DNA of 64,000 nt from Peromyscus leucopus (lineage: Eukaryota; Chordata; Mammalia; Rodentia; Cricetidae), in NCBI RefSeq assembly GCF_004664715.2, contig NC_051069.1, forward strand, positions 3,382,501 to 3,446,500, given 5' to 3'. A program made the position numbers and the translations under genes. Shown in pieces: positions 1-13,640 of the stretch (position 1 is its first letter; each line of letters opens with the position of its first letter). Under the pieces are notes generated by a model. It saw only the letters and a program-made list of their open reading frames with translations, did no database searches and was not told the origin of the DNA.

Positions 1-1930
1 ACCCTTCTGTTTGCTGCAAGACCACACCCCTGCTAGAAGTCTCTAGAAAATTCTCATCTCAAGTAAGTTGAGGTTGAAAATGATCATGAAGCCAAAAATA
101 GTGGCCTACTTACACGCTAACAGGAGGCCATCAGGTAACCAGGACACATGTCTGAGGGGTTTGTTTTGTTTTGTTTTCCTAGGGGACGCAGGTTACACTG
201 CTTATTTGCGTACTTTCTGAAGTGTGATATAACCATGTGTCACCACCACAGGATCATATTTCACACCCCCAACATTTCCTTCGCACAACAGCCCAGTCAA
301 CGGCCACTTTTGTAATTTTGTTATGAATACGAGGAATAAACTGATCTAAATGGCTTCTTTATATGCTTGCTTGGGCAATCTGTACAACTTTCCTTTGTAA
401 CAAGTACTAACACAATTTTAGCTCCCCCCCATGTTTAGATATCATATAGGTTTACTGAGATAAATTTAGAAAATTATAAAGAAAAACACATGATTTTTAC
501 TCCTAGTGCTAATCAAAGCTTGAAAAAAATGTATATATGCATGCACATGCACACGCACATACCCATGAATACCCACAGGGTGGTAGAGACACTCTATAAT
601 CTAAAATTTTAAATAATATATTATAAATCATAAATATAAAACATGGTAAGTTTCAATTTATATTTTTTAAATGTTGGGGAATGCAAACTGATAATTAAGT
701 ACTAATTATGATTTCAATGACAAAGCAATGAAAAAAAAGTGTAGCCCCTTAACTTCAAAAAGTACACGAGAATTCCATGCAATGTTGTAGAAAAACTTAA
801 GATGCTTTAACCACAAGATGGCTCCCAAGGTTTTTGAACTCCCTTCCACAATGTAGTAGATTCTGAATTGCAAAACAGCAATACACTTTTTAAAGGGGCC
901 ATTAACCCAGAAGGAAAGTAAATGTCAATCCCAAACCACAGCCACAGGAGCAGTCTCCCAAAGGGAAACTGGAGCCAGCCCAACCCAGTGAACCAAAAAG
1001 AAATGGTATTTTAATATTCAGACAGAGCCCCCAGTACCTAAACAAACCACAAGTACTTTTCCAGCCCCCACAAAGTGCAAGATTCTGACCATGCAAATAC
1101 CAGGGCATGTGCCGGGCAATTGGACAGCCTCTCAGTCCTCTTGGTCTAACTAGACACCTCCGTTTCCCCTGTGGAATCCCACTTCCAGTATGTTAGCTGA
1201 GTGTAGATTAGCAGGCAAGAAGTATTGAATAGCTGTCCCACTTCACTTGAAAATGCAGTTGACCTTAAGGAGTTTCAGGAAAAATGAAGTTGACCTTGGG
1301 GAGTTTCAGGCGATGCTTCTGACATGTTGCAGTAACTACCGTGGTCAAAACCTCCCAGGGGCCTGTGTCTGCCACCTTACAGAGGCTTGGTTGAGCCTCA
1401 GTTTCTTTCTTAGAAGTGTGGAGATTGCAAGACACACGTCACCTCCTGGTATGGAAAATATCTGATATTCAACAACAGAATGGTCCGTGTTATGGCCTGG
1501 GGGACAGAGGACTCCTGGCAGACCACAGATCTTACCAGGAAACGGGCGCCCCCGGAGGTCCGAGCCATGGCTTTTCCTGTGTGGCTATATCACAGGCAAT
1601 CTTAATCAGAGGTCACTGTGCTAGGTCACTGTGGTTCACTCTTAGTGGTCATCAGGAGATTTGCTCTGATGCAGAAAGTACACACGCAATGGCTGCGGCT
1701 TACATACTTGTTTTTAAGCAAGCATGGCACTTGGTGTGCAAAGGTCATCATCCCCATCCTCCGCAGGCCTTCATCCATCTCTCTCTGTTCTTTGATACCC
1801 AGCCCTGTGCACACCAACTTGAACATGTCTGTCATAATACACACGTGACATCTGAGAACCATCCATATTACAACCAGACGCAGACATAGAGACACAGTTG
1901 ACAGGCTGGGAGGGAGGCCCGTGTTAGACG
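1..1930. other. Unique AT-rich intron
   Basis: No gene or clear repeat is seen apart from short T-rich and alternating purine-pyrimidine runs (for example 535-570). Confidence 0.6.
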
Positions 1931-1934
1931 GGTC

Positions 1935-2115
1935 TGCTCAAATCCTGGTTCTCACACAGAAGGCTGTGTGGCCTTCTGCAGATCATGAACCTCTCTGGGC
2001 CTTAATTCCCCCTCATCTTTAAAGCACAGACAAGAACGGTTCTTACTTTTAAAGTTGTTGACACATTTGCTGATCGCTTAGCCCAGTGTCTGGCATGTAG
2101 AAACAAATGAGTGAA
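1935..2115 (+). repeat. MIR-type ancient SINE remnant
   Basis: It keeps the MIR order: a degraded middle with ...AACCTCTCTGGGCCTTAATT..., then ...CCCAGTGTCTGGCATGTAG... near the 3' end. It is heavily diverged. Confidence 0.6.
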
Positions 2116-2206
2116 TGTCAGCCTTGTTGCTATGGGTTACCAACTTTACCTGAATGTGATGTTTTTCACCTTTGACCACCAAATAAGATCTTCCTGTGGA
2201 ACTTTT

Positions 2207-2400
2207 TAAAATAATTATGATTACACTTATTTTGTGTATATATGTGTGCATGCCTGCCAAGACATATGTGTGGAGGTCAGAGGATATATTGTAGGAGCTT
2301 AGTTCAGTCCTCCCACCATGGGGGGTCCTGGGGATTGAACTCAAGTCATCAGGTTTGGCAGCAAGGGCCTTTACCTGCTGAGCCATCTTGCTGGCCCCTT
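2207..2400 (-). repeat. B2/B3-superfamily tRNA-derived SINE
   Basis: The minus strand begins GGGGCCAGCAAGATGGCTCAGC and carries the Pol III box B region (GAGTTCAATCCCC), followed by an AT-rich tail. Confidence 0.85.
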
Positions 2401-5215
2401 TGGGGCTGTTGTTTCTGGCAGATTGGAGAGAACTATCCAAACCTGCCCACTTATGAGAAAACTGGGCAACCGAAAGCCACAGAACACCACTTTCCTGCAT
2501 GTGAAACTTGCTGGGCTGGGGGAATTCTGATCTTTTGGTTGTGTTAAGCACACAATTCTCTAAGTAGGAAGGGGGGGGGTAGACTGTGGTGGCCCAACAG
2601 TAGTGGCCCCATGAGTTCCCCGAATACTATCTATCCTGTTCCAGAAGTATCTCAGGAAAGAGATAGAATGTTCCTGAAACCTCAGCCTCCACATTCACCC
2701 CTCAGCACTCAGAGGGACACTGTCTTCTTTTCACACAGGCTGTTTTTGAGACACAATAGGAGTTTTAACAGAGGGCGACACAATTTGATCGCGATACAAT
2801 GGGTGTGTTACCAAGAATTATTCTGTAAACATCCACAGATAAGCCACTTGCTTTCCTTCATCTTCACTTTTAAATTATCCAAGAGAAGGGGGGTTGGGAG
2901 AGCGGAACTTGGCAGAAGGGGTAGTGCCCAGCACACGAGAGGCCCTGGGGTTCCATTCCCCGGGACCATGGAAAATCTGCAATTGACTAATTAAAATCAT
3001 TTTAAAGGCTGCTTTCTTATAAGTAGAGGTTCAAGCGCTCTTCTTGGCTGCTGGTTTCTGACTGTGTTGAGGGCAGCACCGGGGATTCCGCCCCTGTGAC
3101 GCGTGTGTGCACCGGACATATAATCTGTGTGACGGACTCGGCAGCAGGCAGGGGTCTCAGAATAATGAAACAAACTACACTCGTGCTGTGTCTCTGCATC
3201 TCCGGAGCATTTGTATTTGGCAGTCAGCCTCCACCAGTGTCACCCACGGCCACCTCTGTCCCCTTCACGATGGACTTTCTCTAGATGGATCTGTTTCATG
3301 TTAAATGAGTGACAACGGCAGTCTTTAATGGAACAGACAGAGGGCAACAGCCACACCTGAAAGCATACCCTAATGGGGCTAACTTAATTAGCCATGTCAC
3401 CTACACACAACCTGGATTATACTAAAGCTCAATTTGGCTCAAATATATTTAGAGACCACCTGGTTTTTTTTTTTCCTTTTTTTTTTTAATTAGGCAATTA
3501 TGATGTGGCCTGAATTGAGAAAGTCAACACTCCTCAAACAACTATTTAAATACTTAAGGAAAATGAATTGTGCTTGAACCCAAGCCAGGTATTTGATGGG
3601 TTCATAAAATGTCACTTACCTCCTGGCTTGAAAACAGAAGTTAACTCTAATACAAGTTTCTTGCCCACCTACCAAACCCTTGATGTCAACGGGCTACGAA
3701 GTAAGCACTGGGATAATATGATGCCAAGTTAATCAGAGGGGTCTGTAATTAACACACACTCATATGCACACTGTAAAAACCAGGACAGCAAGGAAAGTCT
3801 TCCTATTAGGCTGTGTGATCAAGAAGTAATTAGTTAATGCCTATATGGCTCAAGTATATATAAATGAAATGGATGATTATTATAATTACGGAGAGCCCAG
3901 TTCAAAATCCACTTCAAGTTCAAAGAATAATAATTTATAGATCTAAGTATAGACGCAAATATTTAACTCTGTAAAAATGCTTATTCTAGGGCCATTCCAG
4001 GTATTTAATACGTATACTCCTGGCTAAGATTTTACTTCTTTTTCTCTCTTAATAAAGGATCTTAGGTGGTACAAAAATGCCTAATTCCCTGATTAGGCTT
4101 TAAAAGGATTTTATTTTTAAAAAATTTCATATAGGAAGGGAAAAGAGAAATGTTGGTGTTTCATGCAGAAACTTGATTAAACACAGTGCATACTGGAAAA
4201 AGTTAAGGGACTTAGGTTTAAATACTCTGAAAGCTGAGTCCATATGGAAAATAGAGTAATCAAGGTGATTTCCTAGCCAGCAGCTTTAGATATTACTATT
4301 ACAGATTTAGATATTCGGGAGGTGACCAGTTTAGCACATACTAACAACCTGTAAAGACTAGAGTCTCACAATATACCAAATCAGACTGGTTTCAAAATGA
4401 ATTCAGGAGGGCCACTTGCCATCTGATCAGAGCCATGAAGAAGGAATGTCACACTCTATTGTGAGCAGGTGCTGAGATGGGATAGAGGGACGCTAAACAG
4501 AGCTCCAAGCAGAAAGACATGGTACATTCAAAGGCAGCCTGGCTGGGCCTACAGGCAAGGGTGAGAGGAATAAAAGACTCACATCACAGTAACGACAGGG
4601 GACAGGTGGGAGACAACAGTTCTGAAGGGCCCAAGCACTTGCTAAGGAGTTTGGACTTATTTACTACCTCACTTCAAGGTTTTGGAACAGAAAGAGCCAA
4701 GTGTGGATCCACATGTTGTTAGGGCTGATGTATGCTACCTGCCCAATGTTTAGCTGCACAATCTCAAAAACCATAAGATGAAACAGCCCTAACCACTAAT
4801 CAGGTTTCATAAGTCATCTATGAATCTCAAAACGTGTTTCTAATAATTAGTAGCCGGGGTGATTCACAATTAAGTTCAAACTGACATATTCTCTTAGAAC
4901 AAAATGGGAGCAAAGCTTGCTGTGCTAGACCAGTTATCCCAGATGTTGTCAGTGGGTCAGAGCCAAGGGCTGGGGCTCTCTCACCAGCATGTCTGATGTC
5001 CAGAGGCCCAGGCACTGCCTTTGTCCATCACCCTCACTTCACCTGCCGAGGGGCACTGAACATTTGTGTTCGTGTCTTCTCTAGTAGCAAGATGTCCTCT
5101 TTCACTTCTGGTCTTGACTTTACCATGGCATGCAGCATGCCTCTCCCTTCTCTTGCTAATGCAACACTTTTACTGTGTCCCTCCTGCCTGTAACATTCTT
5201 ATAGCTGACAGGAAA
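2401..5215. other. Unique intron; no gene seen
   Basis: There is a G run at 2570-2579 and a T-rich run at 3463-3489. Sequence from about 3300 to 4350 is AT-rich, unbroken by SINEs and rich in TAAT cores, so it may include conserved noncoding DNA. Confidence 0.5.
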
Positions 5216-5221
5216 GATGAG

Positions 5222-5533
5222 GGCTGGGAAGTGGGCCCAGTCAGTAAGTTATTTGCTTTGCAAGCATGAGGACCCAAGTTTGATTACCTAGAACCGATTT
5301 AAAAAAACAAAAAACAAACAAACAAACAAAAAAGACCATACATGGTGGCTCATGCTTGTATTTCCAGCACTAGTGAAAAAGAGATAGGAGGAATCCTTGG
5401 GCTTGCTGGCCAGCTAGCCTAGCCAACTTGGTGGACTCCAGGCCAATTAGAGACCCTATTTCCAAACATACAAGGTGGTTGGTACCTAGGAAATGACAGC
5501 TGAGGTTGACCTTTGCATGCACTTGTAACACAT

Positions 5534-5569
<36 letters not shown>
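5222..5569 (+). repeat. tRNA-derived rodent SINE with terminal (CA)n
   Basis: It has a degenerate tRNA-like head (GGGCTGGGAAGTGGGCCCAGTC), an internal A-rich run, the body GGTGGCTCATGCTTGTATTTCC...GGGCTTGCTGGCCAGC, and a (CA)n array at 5536-5569. Confidence 0.8.
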
Positions 5570-5572
<3 letters not shown>

Positions 5573-5589
5573 AAAGTGAACACAAGCAC

Positions 5590-5785
5590 TTCTTAACAGT
5601 ACTGAGGATGGAACCAGGGTTTCACACATGCCAGGCCAGCTCTCTACAACAAAGCTACAAGCCCAGCACATTTTTATTTTGGGATAGGATCTTGTGAGGT
5701 TGCACAGGTTGGTCTTGAATTCAGGATCCTCCTGTCTCTTTCTCTCGAGTATCTGGGATTAAAGACCTGTCTCATCAGGCTCAAT
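5590..5785 (-). repeat. B4-like SINE (B1-derived plus ID-like part)
   Basis: Plus-strand reading gives the inverted body: GGATGGAACCAGGG, then GGTTGGTCTTGAATTCAGGATCCTCCTGTC and CTGGGATTAAAGACC. Confidence 0.7.
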
Positions 5786-7995
5786 GAAAATGAACATTTA
5801 AAAACAGAACTTACTTTGATTAAAAAAAAAAAAAAAAAGATGCAGATGTCATGTGTAAGGGATCTATTATGAACCCAAGGCAATGACCATGTTCTGTGGG
5901 GATTTCTAAGGCCAGAGAGTTCTTTACTATGAGGCTGTCTTGAGTATCATGGAATATTTATCACTATCCATGGCTTCTCCTCATTAGATGCTGGGAACTC
6001 TTTCCAGGTGTGATAATCTGAAATTTTCCACATATGGACAACTTCTGTAACCCCATGAGAACTCCATGCTGGAGAGGACGGTTTCCTGGATAGTAAGCTC
6101 TGGGGAGGGAAGGAGTTCTCTGTGGGAAAATGGATAGGATGATGCCTAAAGTTCCCACTGCCACTTTGACCTCATGTACGTTTTGGATCTGCCAGAAATA
6201 AGTGTTGCCCCCAATGATGGGAGGTAGCCTCAGACAGTTGTACCAAAAGAAGCCCCAGAGGCTTCTCCTACTGGAGAGATCCTTCATCTCCAAAAATGCC
6301 TGATGACACGGAGGTTCCTTTTTGTCTTCCATAGCTGGTAGACTTGGGAGAAAGGATGAGTTTTGAACATCTTCTCTGAGGCCTTGAACCCCTCACACAC
6401 CCAGCTTCCTAGTGTGGTGTGAGACTGCCTCTCGGAAAGGGAGAAGCTCCTTCTCTCCAGTGTGTCTTGCATAGGAAGTCATGACTAGCCACTAATACTC
6501 AGGAGGCAGGAGGGAGAGCAGGCCCGAATCCGGGAATATGTCAGACGGAGTTGCATGGCATCTCCACAGTTCATTTCTGCAGCCTGCAGGCATAGAGCCC
6601 ACTCACCTATGAATTCCTTTCACTTTCCTTGTCATGGAAGTTGATCTTGAATCTAAGTAGCACCATTCTGCTAGCAAATCCCTAGCATGGCTTCTTTGAG
6701 AAGGGAAGAACGGGCAGCTGTTGAATGACAGAGACGAAGTGGATAAAAGTGGCTGAGGAGTTTTGATATATTTCATGTGGATTTCGGTTCAGATGGTTTT
6801 GCGTCAAACAAACACAAATTTCAAGACTGGCACTTCCTGGAGTGTAAAATCAATGGCGGATGACGTACTTTACAAAAGGCATTTTTGTGGTTAGTGTCTG
6901 TTCACACCTTTCTTCTGGCACTTAGAATCTAATCCTTTCTCTGTGGTGAGAGGCATTCGCTATAGGAAACTGGTTGAATTCAATTAATCAATGAAAGGGG
7001 CTTGTTCATCTTGCTCCCCTTCTCTGAAAAGGGCTGTTCCTAGGAGGCTCAAGTCCTCTGACCGATGCTCGGACAGTGCGTGCTCACTGTGGCTTGGCTG
7101 AAGACAGCCGTGGTTGTGGTCTTTGCAAGGATGGTAGCAGCAGAAGTTAAAACCACACAACAGTAAACAGGGACAACAGGTGGATAGATTTCACCAAATC
7201 ATGAGTAAACGAAATGGCAGCCTTTCCCCCAAAACAGAGATCAGGTGACAGGAATAACAGCTCAAAGGGTGAGCTGGCTTAAACAGGGGAGGTGAACACT
7301 ATAGGGATGCGGACTGAGGACAAGGAAGGTCTTGAGTAAGTTAAACCTCCTGACTGACAAAGAACCTACAGAGAGCTGAGCCAGGCAACTGAAGCATCCT
7401 TTTATTCGGAACTCAATGGAAGCCATTCAAGCCAATATGGTTTGATTTAGCAGATATTAACTGCAGCTAAAGACATGCAAATCGAATGCGTCAGCCAAAG
7501 GCGAGCAAGATAAAGAGGAGAAACCCACACTGGCTAAGAAAGGAGAAGAGGACAGAGATTGACATTTAAAGAGCAGATGGAAAGGATATGACAACCCAGA
7601 GAAAGGAAAGATGTGTACCTGAGACACTGGAGGGAGGAGAAGGGACGCGAAGGGGACAAACCCAGTGGTGTCTCCCCCTCCCCCGCCTCTTAGAGAGGAG
7701 ACACTTGAGCCTGGGCTGTAGGTCACACAAACACAATACAGGCATTTAATAAACACTTAATACATACTTATTAGGTTTTTCCATGTACATGCAAAACCTT
7801 CCATTCTAGATGGAACGTCAGATTTTATGCCATACTGTATTAATCTGCTTTGGTCCTTTGGAGATGGTTAAAACCACAAACAGCTTTCCCGGTAAGTCTC
7901 CAACAGCTATTCGTTTAGAGGTCTCCATGAAGCTGACCCCGTACCCCGGACACAGGTTGTCATCACACAATCAATTAGAGGGTCATGGTACAGTA
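5786..7995. other. Unique intron; no gene seen
   Basis: It contains a 17-base A run near 5822-5838. The rest is unremarkable single-copy-looking sequence. Confidence 0.5.
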
Positions 7996-7999
7996 GCTG

Positions 8000-8150
8000 G
8001 GCCACTGCCCTGAGAGTCAAGAGACCAAAGTTCCAAAATTGACTCTGCTGCTAAGTGGTGGTGCTGAGCCAGCCACTTAACCTTTCTGAGCTCCTCTTTC
8101 CTCTCAAGTCACAGGAGCGACTTGGACTAGATAACTGTCAGGACCCGCTC
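8000..8150 (+). repeat. MIR-type SINE remnant
   Basis: The core AGCCACTTAACCTTTCTGAGCTCC is the MIR middle; flanks are diverged. Confidence 0.6.
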
Positions 8151-8670
8151 ATGAGACAGCAAGGACGCATATTGCCATATTATTACACATTTTACCCAGT
8201 CTCTTTTCTGCCCTGTATGGTCCAGGGCTCGACAGCTGATCATTTTTTTTTTTTCTTTACCCGCCTTTTCTTTCTCTCATTTTGCCAACACTACCTTATG
8301 TAATCAATTCTGGATATGTTTGCCCATTGGCATTATCCGAAGGTGGTTATTTATTATTCTTGGTGTTGTTTTACCTTGGGTGTGGGGGTAAGGAGAGGGA
8401 TGTCACTGAGTCTCCTATGGGAAGACCAACAGTTGACAGCGAGGGGTACATTTTCATGATACTCAGAATGAAAGGACATGACTCTGTTGGCTTCTCTGAC
8501 ACAGTTCTGAGTTCAGTGGAACTTAGATTTGAGGGGTTTCCTCTGTTTTTCTGTGCCTTTAAAGACTACTGTAATTAAGCCCTTGTATACACAGGTCTTC
8601 TGCTGGATTTTTTTCTCTCACTTGTCTACTAACTAGAAACAGTTTAATTTTTCCATGAAAACATATAATC

Positions 8671-8961
8671 AAGGCTGGAGAGGTGGCTTATGGGTAAGAG
8701 TGCTTGCTGGCACCCGAACAGGGGCCTGATTCAGGTCCCAGCACCTACATAAAAGCTGGGCATGGCCATCTATGCACCCGTAACCCTAGCACCATGGGGG
8801 AAAGAGAAAGGATTGCTGGGGCTTGCTAACCACCAGCCTAGCACCAGGCTCAGTCAGAGACCCTGTCTCAAAGGACTAAGGCAGAGAGTGAGCGAGCAAG
8901 ACAGCAGATCTTGTACACATACACTATTCACATACAACATACATGTACCACCTTCATACAG

Positions 8962-9009
<48 letters not shown>
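8671..9009 (+). repeat. tRNA-derived rodent SINE with terminal (CA)n
   Basis: The head AAGGCTGGAGAGGTGGCTTATGG is tRNA-like. The body ends in GAGACCCTGTCTCAAAGG and a CA array at about 8963-9009. Confidence 0.85.
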
Positions 9010-9011
<2 letters not shown>

Positions 9012-9134
9012 ATAGCATAATGACTAGTGGTACACAGGCCTAACATGACACTTGCACCTTTGGACTACTGCATTGCCCTGACACTCTTAGTGCTATCTGT
9101 GTGAGAGAAGTATGAGCTATGGACAGACCCTGGC

Positions 9135-9260
9135 AGAGAAGTGAGAAGATCCTAATTCTAGTCTTTAACCTTCCACCAAATCAGCCTGGGCTTGGCCTTT
9201 AATCTCCCATCTGGTGCAGTTTGATCACACTGGACTAGATGCCACCTATGGTCTACAGTT
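9135..9260 (+). repeat. Probable MIR remnant
   Basis: Partial MIR-like order (CTAATTCTAGTC, then GGGCTTGGCC TTTAATCTCCC). This is weak evidence. Confidence 0.35.
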
Positions 9261-9635
9261 CCAATACTCTATACAACGCCCCAGGGGCTAGGAGGCTGAT
9301 GCATTGAGCTGTCCCTTTCTGCAATGAAGAGTCTTAATCCCGACTGGGGAATCATCAGCCTCACTCATCAGAACAGTGTGTCTGCACATAAACCCGTGTT
9401 ACCACTGTCCTGTGACTCCTTTCAAAAGTCCCTGAGGAAGGGAAGAATGTGAGGAACGCAGATAAGTGAACAAGATAGCTGACACGCACTGGCTATCTGT
9501 TCCCACATCCCAGCACTCCTGAGAGGAGGAGGCCTGTGAGTGGCATTCCTTGCATGGAATCCCACAGATCTGTGGTCAAGAGGCTGGGTGGGTGCAACCT
9601 CACCTCTTCTGTCTCCCAGACTTGACTTCAGGGTA

Positions 9636-9822
9636 TTTTTTGTTTTGTTTTTTTTGTTTGTTTGTATGTTTGTTTTTTCAAGATAGGCTTTCTCTGTGTA
9701 GTTGTGGTGCCTTATCCTAGATCTTACTCTGTAGATCAGGCTGGCCTCGAACTCACAGGGATCTGCCTGGCTTTGCCTCCTGAGTGCTGGGATTAAAGGC
9801 GTGCGCCACCACTGCCCAGCTA
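9636..9822 (-). repeat. B1 SINE
   Basis: On the plus strand it reads as an inverted B1: T-rich head, TTTCTCTGTGTAG, CAGGCTGGCCTCGAACTCAC, GCTGGGATTAAAGGCGTGCG. The internal variant (GTGGTGCCTTATCCTAGATC) differs from the commonest Mus form. Confidence 0.95.
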
Positions 9823-10460
9823 CATCAGGGGTTTCTTAACTGACATAATTGAGTGGCCTTCAACATCAAACGCAACTCAGTCCGTGGGGATAAGTTGATT
9901 CATTTGAGAGAAGATGCTTAGTGCTTGGCTCTACAGGACCAGGAAGGAGCGAGGGAGGAGAGAATGGCTTAGACAGTCACATGCTAGGAAAAGGAGTTGA
10001 GGGAGAAGGCAGTCCCCAAATGAGCACTCTATGTTGTATTTGTGTAGTTCTCCACAACTTCCTGAACCCTTGAATATTCATGATATGATGAAGTATTAAA
10101 AAAAAACAACAACAACAACAACCAAAACATGGGAAACACAGAGGCAGTACCCCTTTCCTGAAATGCCGGGGAATTAGAGACATTTCACATTGCTTCTGGA
10201 TTTTGGAGTACTGGTAGCAATATCTGAACTGAAAACGGAACCATTCCTAAATCCATAATTGTGCCCATTCTCAGCTTTCAGGCTTGAGAGTATTGGAGAT
10301 TAGGGATATTCAGTCAATATAATACACTGTGTCTCATAGGCTGTGACTGTTTTACCTAGCTGGTCACCCTACCTCAGCCATCGGTGGGAAGAGGAAGGAA
10401 AAGTAGCTTCTTAGTTATGCACCCCCCCCCCCCATTTAAAAAAGAAACATAATTAGGATG
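9823..10460. other. Unique intron with (AAC)n and poly-C runs
   Basis: An AAC repeat lies at about 10105-10122 and a C run at 10422-10433. Nothing else is seen. Confidence 0.5.
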
Positions 10461-10462
10461 TA

Positions 10463-10705
10463 GGGCTGGGGCTATGGGTCAAGAGGCTCAGACTATGAGC
10501 ATGAGTTACTAAGTTTGGATCCCCAGTACCCATGTAAAGGGACATGCCTTTAATCCTACGGTTGAGGAAGCAGAGATAGAGGGATCCTGGAAGCTACTGG
10601 CTAGCTAGAGACCCTGTCTCAAAAGGGAAGTACAGAGTGGTCTGAAGAAGACACCTGATGTTGACTTCTGGCTCCAGAGCCATGTGTGTGCACACGCATG
10701 CATGT

Positions 10706-10753
<48 letters not shown>

Positions 10754-10757
10754 ACAC
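10463..10757 (+). repeat. tRNA-derived rodent SINE with terminal (CA)n
   Basis: The head AGGGCTGGGGCTATGGGTC is followed by GGATCCCCAGTACCC, GAGACCCTGTCTCAAAAGG and a CA array from about 10709. Confidence 0.85.
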
Positions 10758-10998
10758 CACAAACAATACCTATACCAAACTATATTTTCAAAAGCCAACT
10801 ACCTTCAACACATCATCATATTTCATCTGTGAAATAACCGGGAGCCAATAATGACATGGCAACCCTGAACAGGCCAGCATCAATACAGTCAGGGAACCAG
10901 ACCCCTTCCAATTCTGGCTAAATTTGCCTAGTTCCGGGTTATTTACCTGTATTGCCTGGAAGAGAGATAACCTGAGAGGCAGCTGGCAACAATGCTTT

Positions 10999-11016
10999 CC
11001 CCCCCCCCCCCCCCCC
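10999..11016 (+). repeat. Poly-C tract (18 C)
   Basis: An uninterrupted run of 18 C; poly-G on the Rora sense strand. It is prone to length variation and sequencing error. Confidence 0.95.
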
Positions 11017-11019
11017 GAT

Positions 11020-12330
11020 TTGGAGCTAAGTCCTGCCTAACATGTATTAAATTACCAAGCCTATCTTTAAATAAATGCGTGCTGTAGCAGCCCCGATTCA
11101 AACAGCAATCTTCAATGTCATAATTATACCGGCTGCGACACGAGCCCAGCCAAGATCGTATTTTTATTTTAACAAGCCCCAGTAAGTGCATGAGTGTGGG
11201 CTGAGCTTTTTGCTCGATAGTCGATACTTGAAAGCTGGCTCCAACCTTTAATTTACGCCTTTGCTTGTAGCACCCACAGGGCTACGGGGGTTTCTAGAAT
11301 CAAAGCCACACTGCTCCAGCCTTTCATGGCCTTGCTTCTGCAAGCAGCGTGATTGAACTACGGCTCCGTAGAAACTTGTTTTCCCTCCTTCTGGCAGTGC
11401 AAGGCAAAACACTACTGCCCCATTCATCTCTGGTGACACCGTAATGAAGTCCTGGAATCAATTTATAATAAGCAAAGTGCAAAAAAAAAATCCATTGAAA
11501 GAGTCCATGGTGGGTGCCTTTCATGCATCTCTTGACAGCGCACAGGGGGTGGGCGTGGATGGAGCATGGGCAGTGATACCCAAATCATTCCAGAGAAGGG
11601 TCCCGAAAGCTTGCTTTCTATCCCCTCCAAAATAAGGAAGCAAAAGAAAGCCACTAAGTACACCTGATTGTACTAAGTGATTCTGTGTGCCTTAAAAAGG
11701 TTTGGCAACCTCCCTCAGCACGCCCCCATCACTCTGAAACCGAAGAACCGCACTCTGGAGAGTGACAGCAGTGCTTTTCACAGTCTGAGCCCTGCAGATC
11801 CCCCTGGATGCCTCATTTCCAGCGGTCCCCAGATGGACACACTGAACTTCTTGCTGTCCCCCAAATTGCTGATCGTCGACCCCTTGAGAGTTTCCACCAG
11901 CTCGCTCGTTTATCGGGAGTGACCTTTCCTTGCTTCAAAGCTTGGCTCAGCCTTTACCTCTTCTAGAAAGCTGCAACTAGGCCTTTGGTCTGATCAGGAC
12001 TTCTCTGTGCTATGCCCTGCCATGAACTGTGTGTATCCTTCTGGGCAGGCATTTACTCTTATTATGAATCTTTCCTGCCCCAGGCCCTTGCTATCCTTTT
12101 ATAATGTACCTAGCACATATCACATGCTTAATAATACATTTGCTTGTATTTAGCATCCACTGACATGTTGAGAAAGAACCCTGAGATATGCACAGGGACG
12201 TCAGTTATCACAGAGTCAGGAACAATGTATTCTGTGACATGCACGTGGTGCTAGGGATGTTGGGTCAGGACAGCAGAGGGGTCAGCCCAGTCTAGGGAGT
12301 CAGGTGGATGCAGCCTCCAGATGCAGCCTC
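11020..12330. other. Unique intron; no gene seen
   Basis: GC content is slightly higher than the surroundings with a few scattered CpGs. No repeat is recognised. It could hold regulatory sequence. Confidence 0.45.
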
Positions 12331-12334
12331 ATGC

Positions 12335-12480
12335 TGGACTTGAGATCCTGGGCAAGCTGTTCTGCCTCTCTGAGTCCTAGTTTCCTCCTCTGTAAAAAGT
12401 GGAGATGAGAGGCATCACTATTAAATGTGGTCATCCATCTCACAGTGCCTGACACAGAGGAAGCACTTGATAAACCATGA
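12335..12480 (+). repeat. MIR SINE
   Basis: Well-preserved MIR order: CTGGGCAAGCTGTTCTGCCTC, GTCCTAGTTTCCTCCTCTGT, AAAAAGTGGAG, then CAGTGCCTGACACAGAGGAAG. Confidence 0.85.
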
Positions 12481-13390
12481 GCGGAGAACTCCCATGCTCA
12501 CTGCAGTATCAGGGCTGGGATCCCACAGGGTTAGATGATTCTTAGGTTCTAATAGGTGGGATTTGTCATCCAAGCTCTCCCATTGGCTCCTGTCTGACCA
12601 GATCACCTATGCAGGAGACAGACCTGGGTTCAAGTGCAATGTGCACCATGTGAGATGAGCTTGGACAAAATCATTCCCTTAACTTCAACCTTGATTGTGT
12701 GATACGCACTGCAGGCCTTATGTGAGAGAGGATGATGACATTTGTTATAACATCACACTTACATAGACGAATTCAGTGTCTGCGAGATGTGAGATGTATC
12801 AAGCGTCTTTCACATGTGTAACCTCCTTTCCAAGTTTTCTTACCAGGTGGATTTTGTTTTCTTTATTCCTTAGAACCAAGAGACAGCCAGACATCTGGAG
12901 AGATGGACCCACTTGATGTCCTTTGTCTGTGGCCAGATGCAACTGTGTCCTCAGCTAAGCCAGAAGAGCACTAAGATGCCCCCCAAGAGGGGTGATCACA
13001 TTCAAAACAAGGCCCAGTTTGCTTTGGCTAGCTCTGCCTGGGCTGGAACCTTCAGCAGGAGCTAGAGAGTGTCCAGACAGCATTACACGGCAGAAGACCT
13101 TCTGGTTCCCATGGCAACATCACTGGACCATCTCACCGTTTCCTTTCCACCTACCCCATTATTTCATTTAGGAGTCGGTGTTTATGGTGCTCACACAAGG
13201 CCTAAACGTAAACGAAGATAGTCTTGGTGCCTTGACTTTCTCCGCTGCAAGGCTGCCAATTTCATTTCACCTTGTGAAGGGGAAGTGTGAAGAATTGGGA
13301 ATCAACAAAAAGTTTGTTCTGGTGTGGAGGTATGAGGGACTTAGGAGCCCCAACCCCTAGCCTGGGAGCCATTGGCAGCTACGTGCTTCC
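12481..13390. other. Unique intron; no gene seen
   Basis: No repeat or coding signal is recognised. Confidence 0.5.
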
Positions 13391-13394
13391 AGGA

Positions 13395-13640
13395 GAGTCG
13401 GTGTTACTGGTGTGGTCCCTGGTTGGTGGACCGTGCGCCAGTGGATGGGCCCATACCTATTAGTATGTGGGCGGCACAAATTAGATTGGGTGGGTTATAA
13501 AACATACTTATATTAAGAAGACATGAAGCTACGAGGATTTAGGGGTGGATCTGGGAGGAGTTAGGGGTAAGAGTAGGGGGTGAATGTGATCAAAATATAT
13601 TGTATGCATACATGAAATTCTCGAAGAATAAAAACATTAT
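13395..13640 (+). mobile_element. L1 (LINE-1) 3' UTR fragment, 5'-truncated
   Basis: It shows the rodent L1 3' end: a CCCTGGTTGGTGGACCG-like segment, GGCGGCACAAATTAGATTGG, then GGGGTGGATCTGGGAGGAG, TGATCAAAATATATTGTATG and GAAATTCTCGAAGAATAAAA. No ORF2 sequence remains, so this is a dead fragment. Confidence 0.85.

Noticed and set aside
13395..13640. Active L1 element
   Set aside because: Only the 3' untranslated end is present, with no ORF1 or ORF2.
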